64,000 nucleotides of DNA from NCBI GenBank assembly GCA_021234155.1, contig JAJEKV010000057.1:7286623-7350622 (forward strand), read 5' to 3'. The DNA is from Isoetes taiwanensis (lineage: Eukaryota; Streptophyta; Lycopodiopsida; Isoetales; Isoetaceae). The position numbers were made by a program, and so were the translations under genes. Below are positions 13,608 to 24,349 of the stretch, in pieces. The stretch's first letter is position 1; each line of letters begins with the position of its first letter. The notes beneath the pieces were generated by a model. It saw nothing but the letters and a program-made list of their open reading frames with translations. It had not been told where the DNA came from and did not search any database.

Positions 13608-14210
13608 TTGTTCCCTGATAAGGAGACTTTTGCTATCTTTCGTCCAGGTACTCATGCATCTCATGCATCTGTTCAACCTTCTTCTCAGGTTCAAGCTCCC
13701 ATTGTTATTTCTTCATCTGTTCATGATCAACCTTTACTGGTTGTTTTGCGTTCCTTGGCCATGGAAGATGCTCTACTTCCAGTTCCGACGGTGTCATTCT
13801 TAGCATCATCAGTTGCACCTCTAGTTCCTTCTACTCTCCATGTTGATGCATCTTCTTCCCATGCTTATGAGGTTGTTATGGCTGATGGTCCTAATCTTCA
13901 AAGGCGCTAAAGAATCATTCAATTGGAAGAAGGTGATGAGGAAGAAGTCCGCTATATCATCTCATAAGGCTATCCATACTGTACTATTCATTGGCATGAT
14001 AATTTGACGCCTATTGATGATCATCTTGATGTGGCAGAACATGTTGATTGTGATGAGGCTATTAAATGCCTCAAGGTCGCACAAGGAGTTTGATAATACA
14101 TTGTGTATATATGGTTTTGCTTAGTGGACTATTTCATCCCAGGAGGTTTTGAATCCCATGTCATAGGTCCCTATGTATCTTAATTTTTCTTGATAATAGA
14201 TTGTCGTCCT
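13608..14210 (+). pseudogene. LINE ORF1-like protein, C-terminal part and 3' region
   Basis: After the nested element the ORF1-like reading continues FPDKETFAIFRPGTHASHAS, matching the FPDKEAFVSFRRGTRASQAS block of copy 2. It runs in frame to a stop near 13909. Broken frames then lead into the AT-rich 3' region and the A tail. The fragment begins exactly where the element insertion ends. It is low in structure and rich in Ser, Val and Pro. No function beyond membership of the retroposon ORF1 is inferred. Confidence 0.65.
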
Positions 14211-14223
14211 AAAAAAAAAAAAA

Positions 14224-16690
14224 CATTCATATCTATAACTAAAGCACTTGCTTTTTTTATTTTATAAATTGTATTGGTAAAGCTCTCAAAGTGTGTTTTT
14301 TTTTTTTTTTTAATGATAACTTTGGGCCAAGACACATCTTTAAGTTTAGTAGCCAAGATACAAACATGGAACCTTTTCTTTATTGCATATATTATAACAC
14401 GTGCCATGTATGTTAGTGACCAGGAATAGCACGGATCATAGGGATATTAAAGTTGGATGAACAAAAAGCAACATTGACAAAATAATTAGTATATAGCCTA
14501 GTGTTGCAAAAAACTCTGGGGCATGGCCAATATACATTTCCAGTTGCTTCTTTTTGGACTTGCCTCCTCCACCTCTACATCTATCAACAATACAAGGAGA
14601 GAATCCTTTCTCTCTTTTATTTATTTATTTATTTATTTATTCATTTATTTCGTAAAGTGTGTGCAGATTAAGTAGTCAAGATTGTTAGAAAGATGTCAGG
14701 GCTCAGCTTCACCAAATTAAAAAATCCAATTCAATTTACAATATTAATGAATTGCATTGCCATTTACAAGAGGGTAATCCAAACAAGGTGCTGCGCACGG
14801 AGGGTTGCCCTCCATGGCTGGAGGGCGAAGGGGCTTAAATCATAGTTCGAAGTCGTGTTTTGATAATCAATTCAAAGCCATAACCCTGAACATTTGGAAC
14901 AAAATCTATTTATATTTTCTTAATATTCGATCACACAAAAACCTTGTGTATTGTTTTGGTTCCTACATGATGGTGGTTGTTAAATAAGACTGAGGGGAGG
15001 GAGAGGGAGATTGTGTAGCTGATAAGAAAAAAATGGAAGGCATTAAAAGACAATGAAATATATCAAGTAATGTTGGTTCTACCACATAAAACCAAAGATT
15101 AAGTCTCGTCATTTATAGCATGCTTCCATCAAAGAACAAGGTCCTTGTATCTTTCAAGTAATCTCGATAAGGAAAGGGTGGAAAAGAAAAATGTATCTAT
15201 CGATCCACTTATGCCAAGCCTATCCTTCACAGGTGGATTGCAAGTCCTCTCTTACATTGACCCTATATTCTAAGTTTAAGCCATTCGCCTTTGAAATCCT
15301 ATGCCGCATGCGAGCCATTCTTGGCGGAATTTACAACCGTGATTTGTTGAGTTCTTCATGATCTTGATGCCCAGGTGAAGAAAAATGGTAAAGCTTACAT
15401 CATCTCCTCGATGTAAAGAATATGGTACGAAACTTCCATGTTAGGTCTCAACCTGATGCACTGCTCCATATAACTAAGGTGAAATTTTTGCATGATGTTG
15501 ACTCCAATATAGCAAAGGTCATGCTAGTTGTATCATTATTCTACACTGCTCTTCCATTGTTAAATTTTATTTTTGTACATGAAAATATGCAAGTGATTGA
15601 CCATGTATGCATTGGTTGTCGATCATTTTCTATATGCCAAAGTGGGTTGCAAATGTGTAAGCAGAACATTTGCTATGAGAAACCTTAAAGCGTAGCGTAC
15701 TTTCCTTATTAAAGTCCTAGTTGGCATCTAGAAAGGATAAACTATCTTGATTCTAAAATTGTAATCCCCAAACATTAATAAACTATCTTGATTCTAAAAT
15801 TGTAATCCTTATTAAAGTCCTAGCTGGCTTATGATGATTCATGAAGTAAAAAAGCGTGATAACACAATCACAAATAGCAATATACGCCATGATCTGTAAC
15901 TTGACTTGATAATTCCAGTTGAGGTACAGTATTTTGTAGATGCAAGGGACTGCCAACAGCAACCACCCATTCCCCAGGCCTGAGATTCCGAGAAGACCCT
16001 AACTCCACCTTTGGCAGTGGTGATATTTAGACTTTACTCTGAGCCTAATAGAAAAGGAGCAGAGGATGTGAGCTGTTGTGAGCAGAGAATGTGAACATAA
16101 AGGAGCAGAAAATGAACTTTTGTGGAAATGCACTAACAATTAGAAGGCAAACAATACTCGTAGCAGAGAGTATTCTGGCAATAATTATTAACAATGATTA
16201 ACAACATACATTAAGTGTTTTCATAGGGCTTTACCACAGAGACGAACCAGCCTGATGCAGTTACTTGCTAGAGAGCAAACATTAGAAATGATCTAAAGAA
16301 AAAATCCTTTGCTCCAAAGTCTGACTGCAACCTACATTGAGAAATTACTAAATGAAAACATAGCATGGAGCAAATAAATCCTTCCATGTTTTACCTCAAG
16401 ATAAAAGCAAACACCCAAATCGGAAAGATGAGGTGGCCCAAACCGAGAATCAACAAAATTGCATGTAAGGCTCAAAATCCAGAAGATAAAATGATTGAAA
16501 AAAATGGCTATAATACTTGTAAAGAAGCTTCCTTTCAACACCGTTTCCTTGAACAAAGTTTCTTTAAAGATGCCACAATAACTCGAGCAAGGAAAGCTCT
16601 CAATGAAAGGATAAAAAATTCCAAAAGCTTCAAAAAACATAAAGGCCCCGATTTGCAAACACGCATCGTGAATCGAATACCATGCAATGA
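14224..16690. other. Intergenic with simple repeats, no gene recognised
   Basis: Contains a T run at 14297-14312, an (ATTT)n run at about 14615-14650, and a 27-bp segment at 14783-14812 (AAGGTGCTGCGCA then GGAGGGTTGCCCT) that recurs at 31636-31662. ORFs at 14.8, 15.4 and 16.3-16.7 kb show no recognisable domains. Confidence 0.4.
15706..15828. repeat. Local interleaved duplication
   Basis: TTATTAAAGTCCTAG(t/c)TGGC and ATAAACTATCTTGATTCTAA each occur twice within about 120 bp. This is a short unequal duplication in noncoding DNA. Confidence 0.7.
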
Positions 16691-17372
16691 AAAGTGCAAA
16701 GATTAGAATGGAAGAGCGGCGAGATGAATCGCCTCACACAAAAAAAGTTGAATGCCATCGTCATCGTCATCGCCCAAAAAGGAACTCCAAAGCAGAAATA
16801 TCATCTCGCGGTGGCGTTTGCCGAAAAAGCTATCGCGGATGGCCAAAAAAAAAATGCCGAAAATCAGCCCCATGAACCATTTAAAAAACAATGCCTGGAC
16901 AATCATATCTTGGTGAAACCTTCAAATGCTCATAACCTGCTCTGGAATGATCCACCCAGAAAGAAAAAGAAGAAAAGAAATGGTCAAGCTGGAAAAAAAT
17001 GGGAAAAAGACACCCATCAAGCACTGAATTTGAGCTTAGGAGCTACCTGGTTTTGGACAGGGCAGATGCAGCTAATGCATTACTTTAAATGCATCACGCA
17101 AGAAGATCCTTCATAAGAAAACGTCCTTCAAAAACCTGCCTCGAATCTGAGAAACAGGCAAACACAAAACATTACAAATTATGCCCACAAACCTGTGTGA
17201 CAAACCGAAAGTCTGGGTTTCCTTGCTATGTTTCATCGAATCGATTGAAGACAACAAGTTGAATTTCTTTCAACAATAGCAATTAATAGTAAAATGAATG
17301 TCATAACTGTAAACAAAATCACTTCTTAGCTTCAGATTATCTATGAGATGGAAATAAAGCAACAAATCGGGG

Positions 17373-18137
17373 TTATCTTTGGAGCCATCTACCATACCCA
17401 ATTGTTGCCGGGCCGGGAATAACTCCCCAGTTGGAAGAATACGCGGCACGAAGCCATCTAAAATCATCCACCTTCTCCCATAGACCTGTTTCTTCTGAGA
17501 GATTTGCTTCACTGAGATCAAGTTCTATACCATGGTAATAAAATTTATAAGGAGCGAATCTGACACCTGTTGTAAATTCAACTATGGGCCTACTATGAAC
17601 TCGCAAGTAAAAGTCAGTGTTTCTAGTGGAGTGAATCCTAATTTGGTGTGAGGCCAACATTAACACACAATCATCTACTTCCTCCAGTAAAATAGATCCC
17701 GTTACAGGGCCAGCATACACTTTGCATTGCTTCAAACGATGAATAGATAGTGCCTGAAACTTCCCCTTCAAATATACCGTGCAGTTAGTCAGATCAGCAA
17801 GCACAATTTCCCTGATATCTAAGCTCTCTGCATTCTGAACAACCACTATACCCTTTTTATTGTTTATGGTGTACACGTTATGGATAAATCTACTCTCTTT
17901 CCAAAGCATCTGAGAAGGGCTTTTGTACACTGCCACTGCGTTGCACTTGAACAATGTCATTGCATTTCACTTCCAATGACTTTTGGGGCTCCAAGTCTTT
18001 CTGTTTCTTCTTCTTAAACGAAAATTTCTTCTTTGGTATTGCCGCTGCCTCTGCACCTCCAATCCTATCCCTGAGCTTGCTAATCGTAGCCTGAGAAGTC
18101 TGAATATCATAAGCGGGCAAGAAAAAGCTAGCTTCTG
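17373..18137 (-). pseudogene. TBCC: Tubulin-folding cofactor C (TBCC), C-terminal part, interrupted
   Basis: Cofactor C acts with cofactors D and E in the cytosol to fold and release alpha/beta-tubulin and stimulates GTP hydrolysis by beta-tubulin. Minus-strand residues FFLPAYDIQ...TISKLRDRI...PKKKFSFKKKK (18140-18010) match the conserved N-terminal linker. The ORF 17373-17960 carries the C-CAP/TBCC beta-helix domain with LADLTNCTVYLKGKFQALSI, VYAGPVTGSILLEEVDDCV, LASHQIRIHSTRNTDFYLRV and FRWLRA. Arg108 of that ORF, in HQIRIH, sits where the family has its catalytic arginine finger. One base appears lost near 17902 (frame changes at DALERE / ESRFIH), and a Ty3 element splits the coding sequence at 18133. 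Arabidopsis TBCC (PORCINO) is known as the homologue. The locus is either a pseudogene or the frame break is an assembly error. Confidence 0.85.
18133..18137. repeat. Target-site duplication of the Ty3 element, left (TTCTG)
   Basis: TTCTG directly precedes the TG of the left LTR and is repeated directly after the CA of the right LTR at 24187-24191. A 5-bp duplication is what Ty3 integrases make. Confidence 0.95.
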
Positions 18138-18610
18138 TGTTATAAACATAATGGGTAAAAAGGGGGCACTCTAAATTAAACATTAGCTATGGAAATAAAA
18201 CATGTTAATGTCGATGAGGTGGCATAAACCCATTGGATGGGTTAATCCAAAAGCCATCGAGGATGGCTATGGCGCAGGGCAGCCAACGGCCTGCCCCTTT
18301 GAGCAATCGATTCAGGCCCTGGAGGGGCCAAACCAGCTGGGAGACATTTCGATTCTCAGTTTCGGCCTGTTGGCCTTCCATTAAACCAACCCAAAGGTCA
18401 TTTGGTGCCCTATAAAAGATCTGACAGATTTGGGGCTTGGGCACGGTTTTACCACAGAGGAAGCTCTTGGATTCATTCTGCTGATTGCTTGCATCATACA
18501 GGGTCTCAGGGAGGCTCTTCACATCGTGGGGGGATCAGGGATTCCGAGGGAAGAGGCGGTAGGTGTGATTGATGCGGTTTGTGGCCCCGGTGCTTTCAAG
18601 ATCTGTAACA
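18138..18610 (+). repeat. 5' LTR (473 bp)
   Basis: Begins TGTTATAAACATAATGGG and ends AGATCTGTAACA. It carries a TATA box (CCCTATAAAAG, TATA at 18411-18418) that would drive the element's transcript. It is identical by eye to the copy at 23714-24186. ORFs of 60 and 105 codons within it are repeated exactly in the 3' LTR and are not genes. Confidence 0.97.
18411..18418 (+). promoter_or_regulatory. LTR TATA box
   Basis: TATAAAAG, about 190 bp before the LTR end, within GCCCTATAAAAGATC. This is the expected position for the U3 promoter of a Ty3 element. Confidence 0.7.
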
Positions 18611-18611
18611 T

Positions 18612-18623
18612 TGGTATCAGAGC
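18612..18623 (+). promoter_or_regulatory. Primer-binding site (initiator tRNA-Met)
   Basis: TGGTATCAGAGC, one base after the 5' LTR, is the standard plant PBS complementary to the 3' end of initiator tRNA-Met. It primes minus-strand DNA synthesis. Confidence 0.92.
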
Positions 18624-18640
18624 CTGAGTTTGGGGCTGAT

Positions 18641-20190
18641 ATGGAAAACATGGCAGCAGATCCTCTCATGGGCCTGGCTTCCCTTATTCCAGAAGAGGGA
18701 GAAGACCTTCTTGATGAGCTTGCTCCTACAGAAGAAGAGGTGAGGGAATTGGATGAGCTCACCTCTAAATTCCGTCAGGAAGATTTGAATAATCAGCAAG
18801 GACATGATCAGGAAGAAGAATTGGCAGCCCATGATTCCCCATTCACACCGGAAGGATTGGAAGATCCCGATCCCTTTAACTTTCAAGGGGAATTGGATTA
18901 TGCCAAAGCAAGAATCCGTGAATTAATGGGGCAGGTTGCAGAAACAAAGATTGAGCAAGCACATACTAACCAATTGCTCAAGAGTCTGCAACTTCAGTTA
19001 ATCAAGCAAGCTAATGATGCAGCAGAAAGAGAGAAGAAATTGTTTGACACCATAGCCCGATTATTGGCAAGGGGCCCAGGGGGCACCAATGCCAATGGGG
19101 GACCTAACCAGGCTCAGGGAGCCCGAGTTAACCTGGCTCAGGGAGCCCGGGGAAGGGTCTCAACCCAAGCAAACCCCTCTCATGTAAACCCAACTATGGT
19201 TGCAAACCAAGCTAGCCAAGCTCAAGGAGCTAGAACTAGAACAATGGATGATCCCACTGAGGGAGTAGAAGTTCTAGCAGCCTTGTCTCTTGAGGAGGTT
19301 AAGGGGCTAGAAAAAAGAGATCATCCTGAATTCTGTGGCACTGAGTCAGCAGAACAAGCCATTCAATGGCTTAACTGGTTGGAAACTTATTTCCGAGCAC
19401 TAAGAAGGGAGATGCAGCCAGGGTGCTGCATGCTGCCCTCCAGTTGCGAGGGGCTGCTGCTTCTTGGTGGGGGATTCTCATGGGGAGAGGAGTAGAGATA
19501 AATAGTTGGGCCGATTTTTGTAAATTCTTTAAGCAAGAATATGCCCCTCACCATGATGAACATCATGCGCTGATCCAGCTTAAAAGCATCCGACAAACAG
19601 GCACCTTACAGCAATACATCAACACGTTGAGAGGTGTATTTGCAAGGATCAAGGACATGCCAGCACGGATGCAAGTTAGCTATTTTGAGGATGGGCTTAA
19701 AGATCGTAGCCTTAGGGCACACATTAGGCAGGTAAATCCAGGGGATTTTGAGTCTGCCGTGTCCCTAGTACGTACATTAGCAAGCTCCCCAAGAGAGGAG
19801 GGGGAGGAAGAGAGCAAGAAAGCTCGTCGCTTCCAAGAATGGAAGCAAAGAAAACTTGAAAATAAGCAAGGAGGGTCGAATAAAAGGGCTAGAGTAGCCC
19901 AAGTGAACCCTCCAAGCAATGATAAAGGCAAAGGGGATGCCTCTTCAGGGAAGAAGTCCACTAAGCCATTTTCTTGCTATAATTGTGGTGCAAGAGGGCA
20001 TATGGCAAGGGATTGCCCAAAACCCCATAAGGACAAGAAAGCGATGGCCGCTACAACCAAGCAGGTTGAAGGAGGAACCAAGCAACTCTCTGCCATAGCT
20101 CGGGGGGAGCCCAGTTCGGTAAGTAAGGAAGATAACTTTGCCGGGCAAGTTATCCGTTTACTTGGAAAAATAAATAATAGAAATGTTATT
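18641..20190 (+). pseudogene. gag: Ty3 gag polyprotein (frameshifted)
   Basis: The start ATG at 18641 is the first ATG in this frame after the PBS. The N-terminal part is acidic with a coiled-coil-like stretch (AKARIRELMGQVAETKIEQA). The reading changes frame near 19420, inside the Ty3 gag block (WLNWLETYFRALRREM then AAASWWGILMGRG). It continues through WADFCKFFKQEYAP and YINTLRGVFARIKDMPARM to a CCHC zinc knuckle CYNCGARGHMARDC at about 19976-20019. Gag packages element RNA in the cytoplasm. The frame break means this copy cannot make full-length Gag unless the break is a sequencing error. Confidence 0.9.
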
Positions 20191-20780
20191 GTTCTTGTTG
20201 ACTCTGGGAGTACTGACAATTTCATTTCTGCAGACTTAGCACAAGAACTAAAGATGGAATTGGTTCAAGTGGCACCCTACGAAATTGAGACTGAAGCTGG
20301 GAAACAGGTTCAGCATTGGAGCCACGGGGTGGCTGGTGTGCACTTGACCATTGGGGATTATGAGGAAACAATGAGTTTTGACTTAGCAAAACTGACCAGA
20401 TTTGATGTGGTACTGGGTATCAAATGGCTTCAAATGGTTAATCCTCCTATTGATTGGAAAAAACACTTGTTAGTTATTTCTAAAGGAGGGAAGGAAATTA
20501 CCCTTCAGGGTACTCCTTATGTAGTTTCCCCCAAGTTAATAACGGCTATGCAAGCCAAACGTTGTTTCCGTTCCAATATCAATGAAAAATATCTTGTTTA
20601 TGTTCTTGACTCCCCCATTGATTCAAAGCAAATGAATGCTATGGACAAGGATGACAAGCTTGAGAGTTTGCTTAATGAATATAGGGATGTGTTCCCGGAA
20701 GAACTCCCGGAAGGAGTACCATTAAGAGAAATCTCGCACGAGATAGACTTAGAACCAGGGACTAAGCCAAAGGGCTGAGG
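20160..20780 (+). pseudogene. Ty3 aspartic protease region
   Basis: In the same frame as the second gag block the ORF continues into the retroviral-type protease. The active-site motif VLVDSGSTDNFIS has its catalytic Asp at 20200-20202, and the later hydrophobic block FDVVLGIKWLQ is the usual flap/core region. It processes Gag-Pol. The ORF stops at 20778 (TGA) just before the reverse-transcriptase leader, where the family normally reads through. Confidence 0.9.
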
Positions 20781-20799
20781 GCCATATAGACTTAGCCCC

Positions 20800-21930
20800 T
20801 GGAGCAAGAAGAAGTCAAAAGACAAATTCAAGAATTGCTCCAAAAAGGTTTCATAAGGCCTAGCAAGTCACCATTTGGGGCGCCTGTCATCCTTGTAAAG
20901 AAAAAGGATGGAAACATGCGCATGTGCATCGATTATAGGGCTTTGAATAAAGCCACTATTAAAGATCGCTACCCCATGCCTAGAATTGATGATATCATGG
21001 ATCGATTAGTGGGAGCAAAATATTTCTCCAAGATCGACCTAAGAAGTGGATATCATCAGATTAGCATTAGGGAAGGAGATGAACCCAAAACGGCCTTTCG
21101 AACCAACCAAGGGCATTTTGAATTTGTGGTCATGCCCTTTAGGTTAACAAATGCCCCAGCCACGTTTATGCGGCTGATGAATACTGTCTTTCAAGGGTAT
21201 TTAGACAAATTTATCCAAATATTCCTGGATGATATCCTAATTTACTCAAGGAGTAAGGAGGAGCATTTGGAGCACTTGGAAAAGGTACTGATGATGCTCA
21301 GGGAGCACAAACTTTATGCCAAAATATCCAAATGCGAATTCCTAAAACAGGAAGTAGCATATCTCGGACATATAGTCTCGGAGAAGGGCTTAGCCCCAGA
21401 TCCAGACAAAGTACGAGCCATAAGAGAATGGCCAGAACTTATAGATGTTCCGGATGTAAGGAGTTTTCTAGGTTTAGCCACTTATTATAGGAAATTCATT
21501 CCAAAGTTTTCAAAAGTGGCTGCCCCCCTTACAGACCTACTTAAGAAAGGTCAACCCTTTGTATGGGGAAGGGAACAAAAGATAGCCTTTGAACGAATCA
21601 AGGGTTTACTGTCAAGTGAACCAATTCTACAAATTCCGGATTTAAATTTGCCCTTTGAAGTTTATACGGATGCATGTGGACAAGCTCTGGGAGCAGTTCT
21701 AATGCAACAAGGGCATGTTGTGGCTTATGAGAGTCGCAAATTAAACCCGGCAGAAAAGAATTATGCCACATATGAACAAGAGTTGTTGGCTATAGTTCAT
21801 GCCTTAAAAACTTGGCGGCATTACTTAAGGTCAGGGACCAATAAGGAGCCACGCAAGTTTATTGTGTTCACTGATCATAAACCATTGAAATTTCTGCAAA
21901 GTCAAGCAGAAATAAGTCCCGCTGGTTAGA
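20800..21930 (+). pseudogene. Ty3 reverse transcriptase and RNase H
   Basis: The ORF from about 20835 holds the full RT. Motifs in order are [62 protein letters not shown] (catalytic DD) and [15 protein letters not shown]. It is followed by the tether and RNase H, with [20 protein letters not shown], the Glu of [15 protein letters not shown], and FTDHKPL. The enzyme copies element RNA into cDNA. A frameshift just before 20835 separates it from protease, and a lost base near 21918 (SPAG stop instead of a Trp-Leu-Asp continuation) cuts the RNase H C-terminus. The catalytic residues themselves are intact. Confidence 0.93.
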
Positions 21931-22024
21931 TTTCTTACATGAGTTTCACTTTGAAATTCGACACACCCCTGGGAAAGATAACCCAGTTGCAGATGCACTT
22001 TCCAGAATAAAATACATTAATGGG

Positions 22025-22960
22025 ATGGCATCTCTAGAATGGGATCGCTTCCAACAAATCAGGGATTTGTATGAGAAGGATCAAGATCTAACCAAAAGAG
22101 AAGGTTCTCTTTGGACGCAAAATGATGGTTTATGGTTCTATAAGGGACGCATTTATGTTCCCTTAGTAGAGAATCTTAGGAAGGAGATTCTCTATGAATT
22201 CCATAATACCCAATAAAGGTGGCACGGGGAGAGTGGAAGACATACTGAATTGATTAAAAGACAATTCTTTTGGCCCCGGTATGAGCGTAAAGTCTTATGT
22301 ATCACAGTGCCCGGTATGTCAAGCGGTAAAAACGGATCATGGCAAAATGCCAGGATTATTACAACCGTTGCCCATACCTTTGGAAAGGTGGGAATGCATA
22401 AGTATGGATTTCATAGTCGCACTCCCACGTTCCAATCGACAACACACCCAAGTGCTAGTGATGGTCGATTGTTTGACAAAGTATGCAAAGTTCTTAGCAT
22501 TACGGGGTGATGCTACTGGACAGGATGTGGCCAAAGAGTACCTACGGGTTGTGTACCCTATGTTTGGTCTGCCACGAAGAATTGTGAGCGATCGAGACTC
22601 TAAATTCACAGGGCACTTTTGGAAGGATTTCATGAAAGGGCTGGGAGTAAGCCTTAGTATGAGTAGTGGAAACCACCCTCAAACTGATGGACAAACCGAA
22701 CGAATTAACATGATCTTGGAGGATATGTTAAGAAGTTTTGTGTTTGAAAAACAGTCCAAGTGGGAGGAGTATTTGCCCTTTGTGGAGTTCGCTTACAACA
22801 ATGCATACCATACAGGAACCAAAATGAGCCCCTTTATGGCAATGACGGGTAGAAACCCAAGGTCATATACTGGGACTAACCAAGCCTTGAAAACTGATGC
22901 GGCTATCCATATGTTGGAAGATATGCAAGCCATATTGTATCAGTGTAGGCAAACCTAAGG
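22025..22960 (+). pseudogene. Ty3 integrase core (frameshifted)
   Basis: The N-terminal zinc-binding part is broken by a stop and frameshifts between 22200 and 22290 (CPVCQAVKTDHGKMPG survives). The catalytic core follows in ORF 22281-22958: Asp in ISMDFIVALPRS, Asp in RRIVSDRDSKFTG and Glu in PQTDGQTERIN, the DDE triad. Integrase inserts the cDNA into the host chromosome, producing the 5-bp duplication seen here. The ORF ends early, after MLEDMQAILYQCRQT. Confidence 0.92.
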
Positions 22961-22974
22961 AAGGCTCAAGATCG

Positions 22975-23425
22975 AGCCGGTGAATGCCAACAAACATCGA
23001 GAGGTAACCTTCAAGGAAGGTGAGTATGCCTTCTTACGAATAGTCTACCCCTCCCAAGCACTCAAGGTTGGGACCTTGAAGCCACTAGTCAAGGGAAAGA
23101 TTCCCAAATTGACGCCTCGATATCTTTGGACCCTTCAAAGTGTTAAGAAGGATCAATGAGACAAAGATATGAGTTGGAGCCCCTGATGGAATAGGAGTGC
23201 ATCCCCGTATTCCATGTAAGCCAACTCAAGAAAGCAATATTGTCCCACGGACAATGTGATTGCTCGGCGACAATACCCCTAGCCCTTAGCTCGAGGAGGT
23301 AACTCCCGAGGCGATTCTAGACACTTTCGTGATTCGAAGCTGCGCAATAGAAATATTGAGAATACTTGATCTTGTGGCGAGATCAATCACTCTCCGAGGC
23401 CACATGGGAGAGTGAAGAGTATGTG
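22975..23425 (+). pseudogene. Integrase C-terminal region and probable chromodomain remnant
   Basis: Broken frames preserve the GPY/F-type region (residues like KLTPRYL...PF.V, then a histidine-valine stretch before QL(K)K). At about 23308-23425 there is a block resembling a chromodomain: PEAILDT at the start, RNRNIE, then in a shifted frame YLILWRDQSLSEATWE. A chromodomain after integrase marks chromoviruses and guides insertion through histone marks. Several single-base losses are needed to read it, so the call is moderate. Confidence 0.55.
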
Positions 23426-23698
23426 CAGCAAAACCCTCACCTGACCCAGAACCCGTGGAGGCCACGAAAGGATTAGAAGGGTCGAATAGGAGGGTAGTTA
23501 CCTAGTATAATTTGAGGACTTGCATCAGGGATAGCAAGTAGGGACGTCCAAAAACTATGAGCTACGAAACCATGGTCACAAGGTGATCCAGGGAACGGGT
23601 TTCTGAAGGGACTAGATGAAGAAACCGTGGTCACGGGGTGACCTAAGGAAAGGGTTTCTAAATGCACCTACACCCACAATCCTTGGGGACCAAGGATT

Positions 23699-23710
23699 TA
23701 AAAGGGGGAG
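23699..23710 (+). promoter_or_regulatory. Polypurine tract
   Basis: AAAAGGGGGAG, three bases before the right LTR. It primes plus-strand DNA synthesis of the element. Confidence 0.85.
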
Positions 23711-23713
23711 GTA

Positions 23714-24186
23714 TGTTATAAACATAATGGGTAAAAAGGGGGCACTCTAAATTAAACATTAGCTATGGAAATAAAACATGTTAATGTCGATGAGGTGGCA
23801 TAAACCCATTGGATGGGTTAATCCAAAAGCCATCGAGGATGGCTATGGCGCAGGGCAGCCAACGGCCTGCCCCTTTGAGCAATCGATTCAGGCCCTGGAG
23901 GGGCCAAACCAGCTGGGAGACATTTCGATTCTCAGTTTCGGCCTGTTGGCCTTCCATTAAACCAACCCAAAGGTCATTTGGTGCCCTATAAAAGATCTGA
24001 CAGATTTGGGGCTTGGGCACGGTTTTACCACAGAGGAAGCTCTTGGATTCATTCTGCTGATTGCTTGCATCATACAGGGTCTCAGGGAGGCTCTTCACAT
24101 CGTGGGGGGATCAGGGATTCCGAGGGAAGAGGCGGTAGGTGTGATTGATGCGGTTTGTGGCCCCGGTGCTTTCAAGATCTGTAACA
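23714..24186 (+). repeat. 3' LTR (473 bp)
   Basis: Same length and, by eye, the same sequence as the 5' LTR, from TGTTATAAAC to TGTAACA, including the TATA box at 23987-23994. It is followed by the TTCTG target duplication. Confidence 0.97.
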
Positions 24187-24330
24187 TTCTGCCACCATTT
24201 TTTCTAACCCAGAAACCTGACCAAGTAGCGTGTCAATTTTTGCTCTAGTTTCAGCAGCATTAACTTCTTCTGATTCTCGGACGCCAAGCCCTGCCAATAA
24301 GCTTGGGATGCTGCTCTGCGAGCTACGGCT
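24187..24330 (-). pseudogene. TBCC: Tubulin-folding cofactor C, N-terminal exon part beyond the retrotransposon
   Basis: On the minus strand the frame reads IPSLLAGLGVRESEEV, then TLLGQVSGLEKMVAE, and stops exactly at the element's target duplication. Joined conceptually across the element it continues into the FFLPAYD block at 18.1 kb, reproducing the LEKxxAExSxFLPxY layout of plant TBCC. An upstream ATG (near 24342) is in frame but has a TAA three codons later. The N-terminal segment usual in the family was not found, so the locus was probably truncated or retroposed before the Ty3 insertion. No intron is visible. Confidence 0.7.
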
Positions 24331-24349
24331 TGTTTACTGATTCATCGAA

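Larger units (their letters stand above)
18138..24186 (+). mobile_element. Ty3/gypsy chromovirus-type LTR retrotransposon, 6,049 bp
   Basis: A complete-structure element: 473-bp LTRs starting TGTTATAAAC and ending TGTAACA, primer-binding site, gag, protease, reverse transcriptase, RNase H, integrase, a probable chromodomain remnant, a purine tract and a 5-bp target duplication. Gene order PR-RT-RH-IN defines Ty3 type. The two LTRs look identical by eye, which means very recent insertion, yet the internal coding region carries several frameshifts and stops. It lies inside the TBCC coding sequence in the orientation opposite to that gene. Confidence 0.95.

Noticed and set aside
16332-17116. Possible gene from ORFs of 108-140 codons
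   Set aside because: Lys/Asn-rich translations with no domain, overlapping on both strands in A-rich DNA.
18202-18522. ORFs of 60-105 codons repeated exactly at 23778-24098
   Set aside because: They lie wholly within the two LTRs and have no domain; the exact repetition comes from LTR identity.
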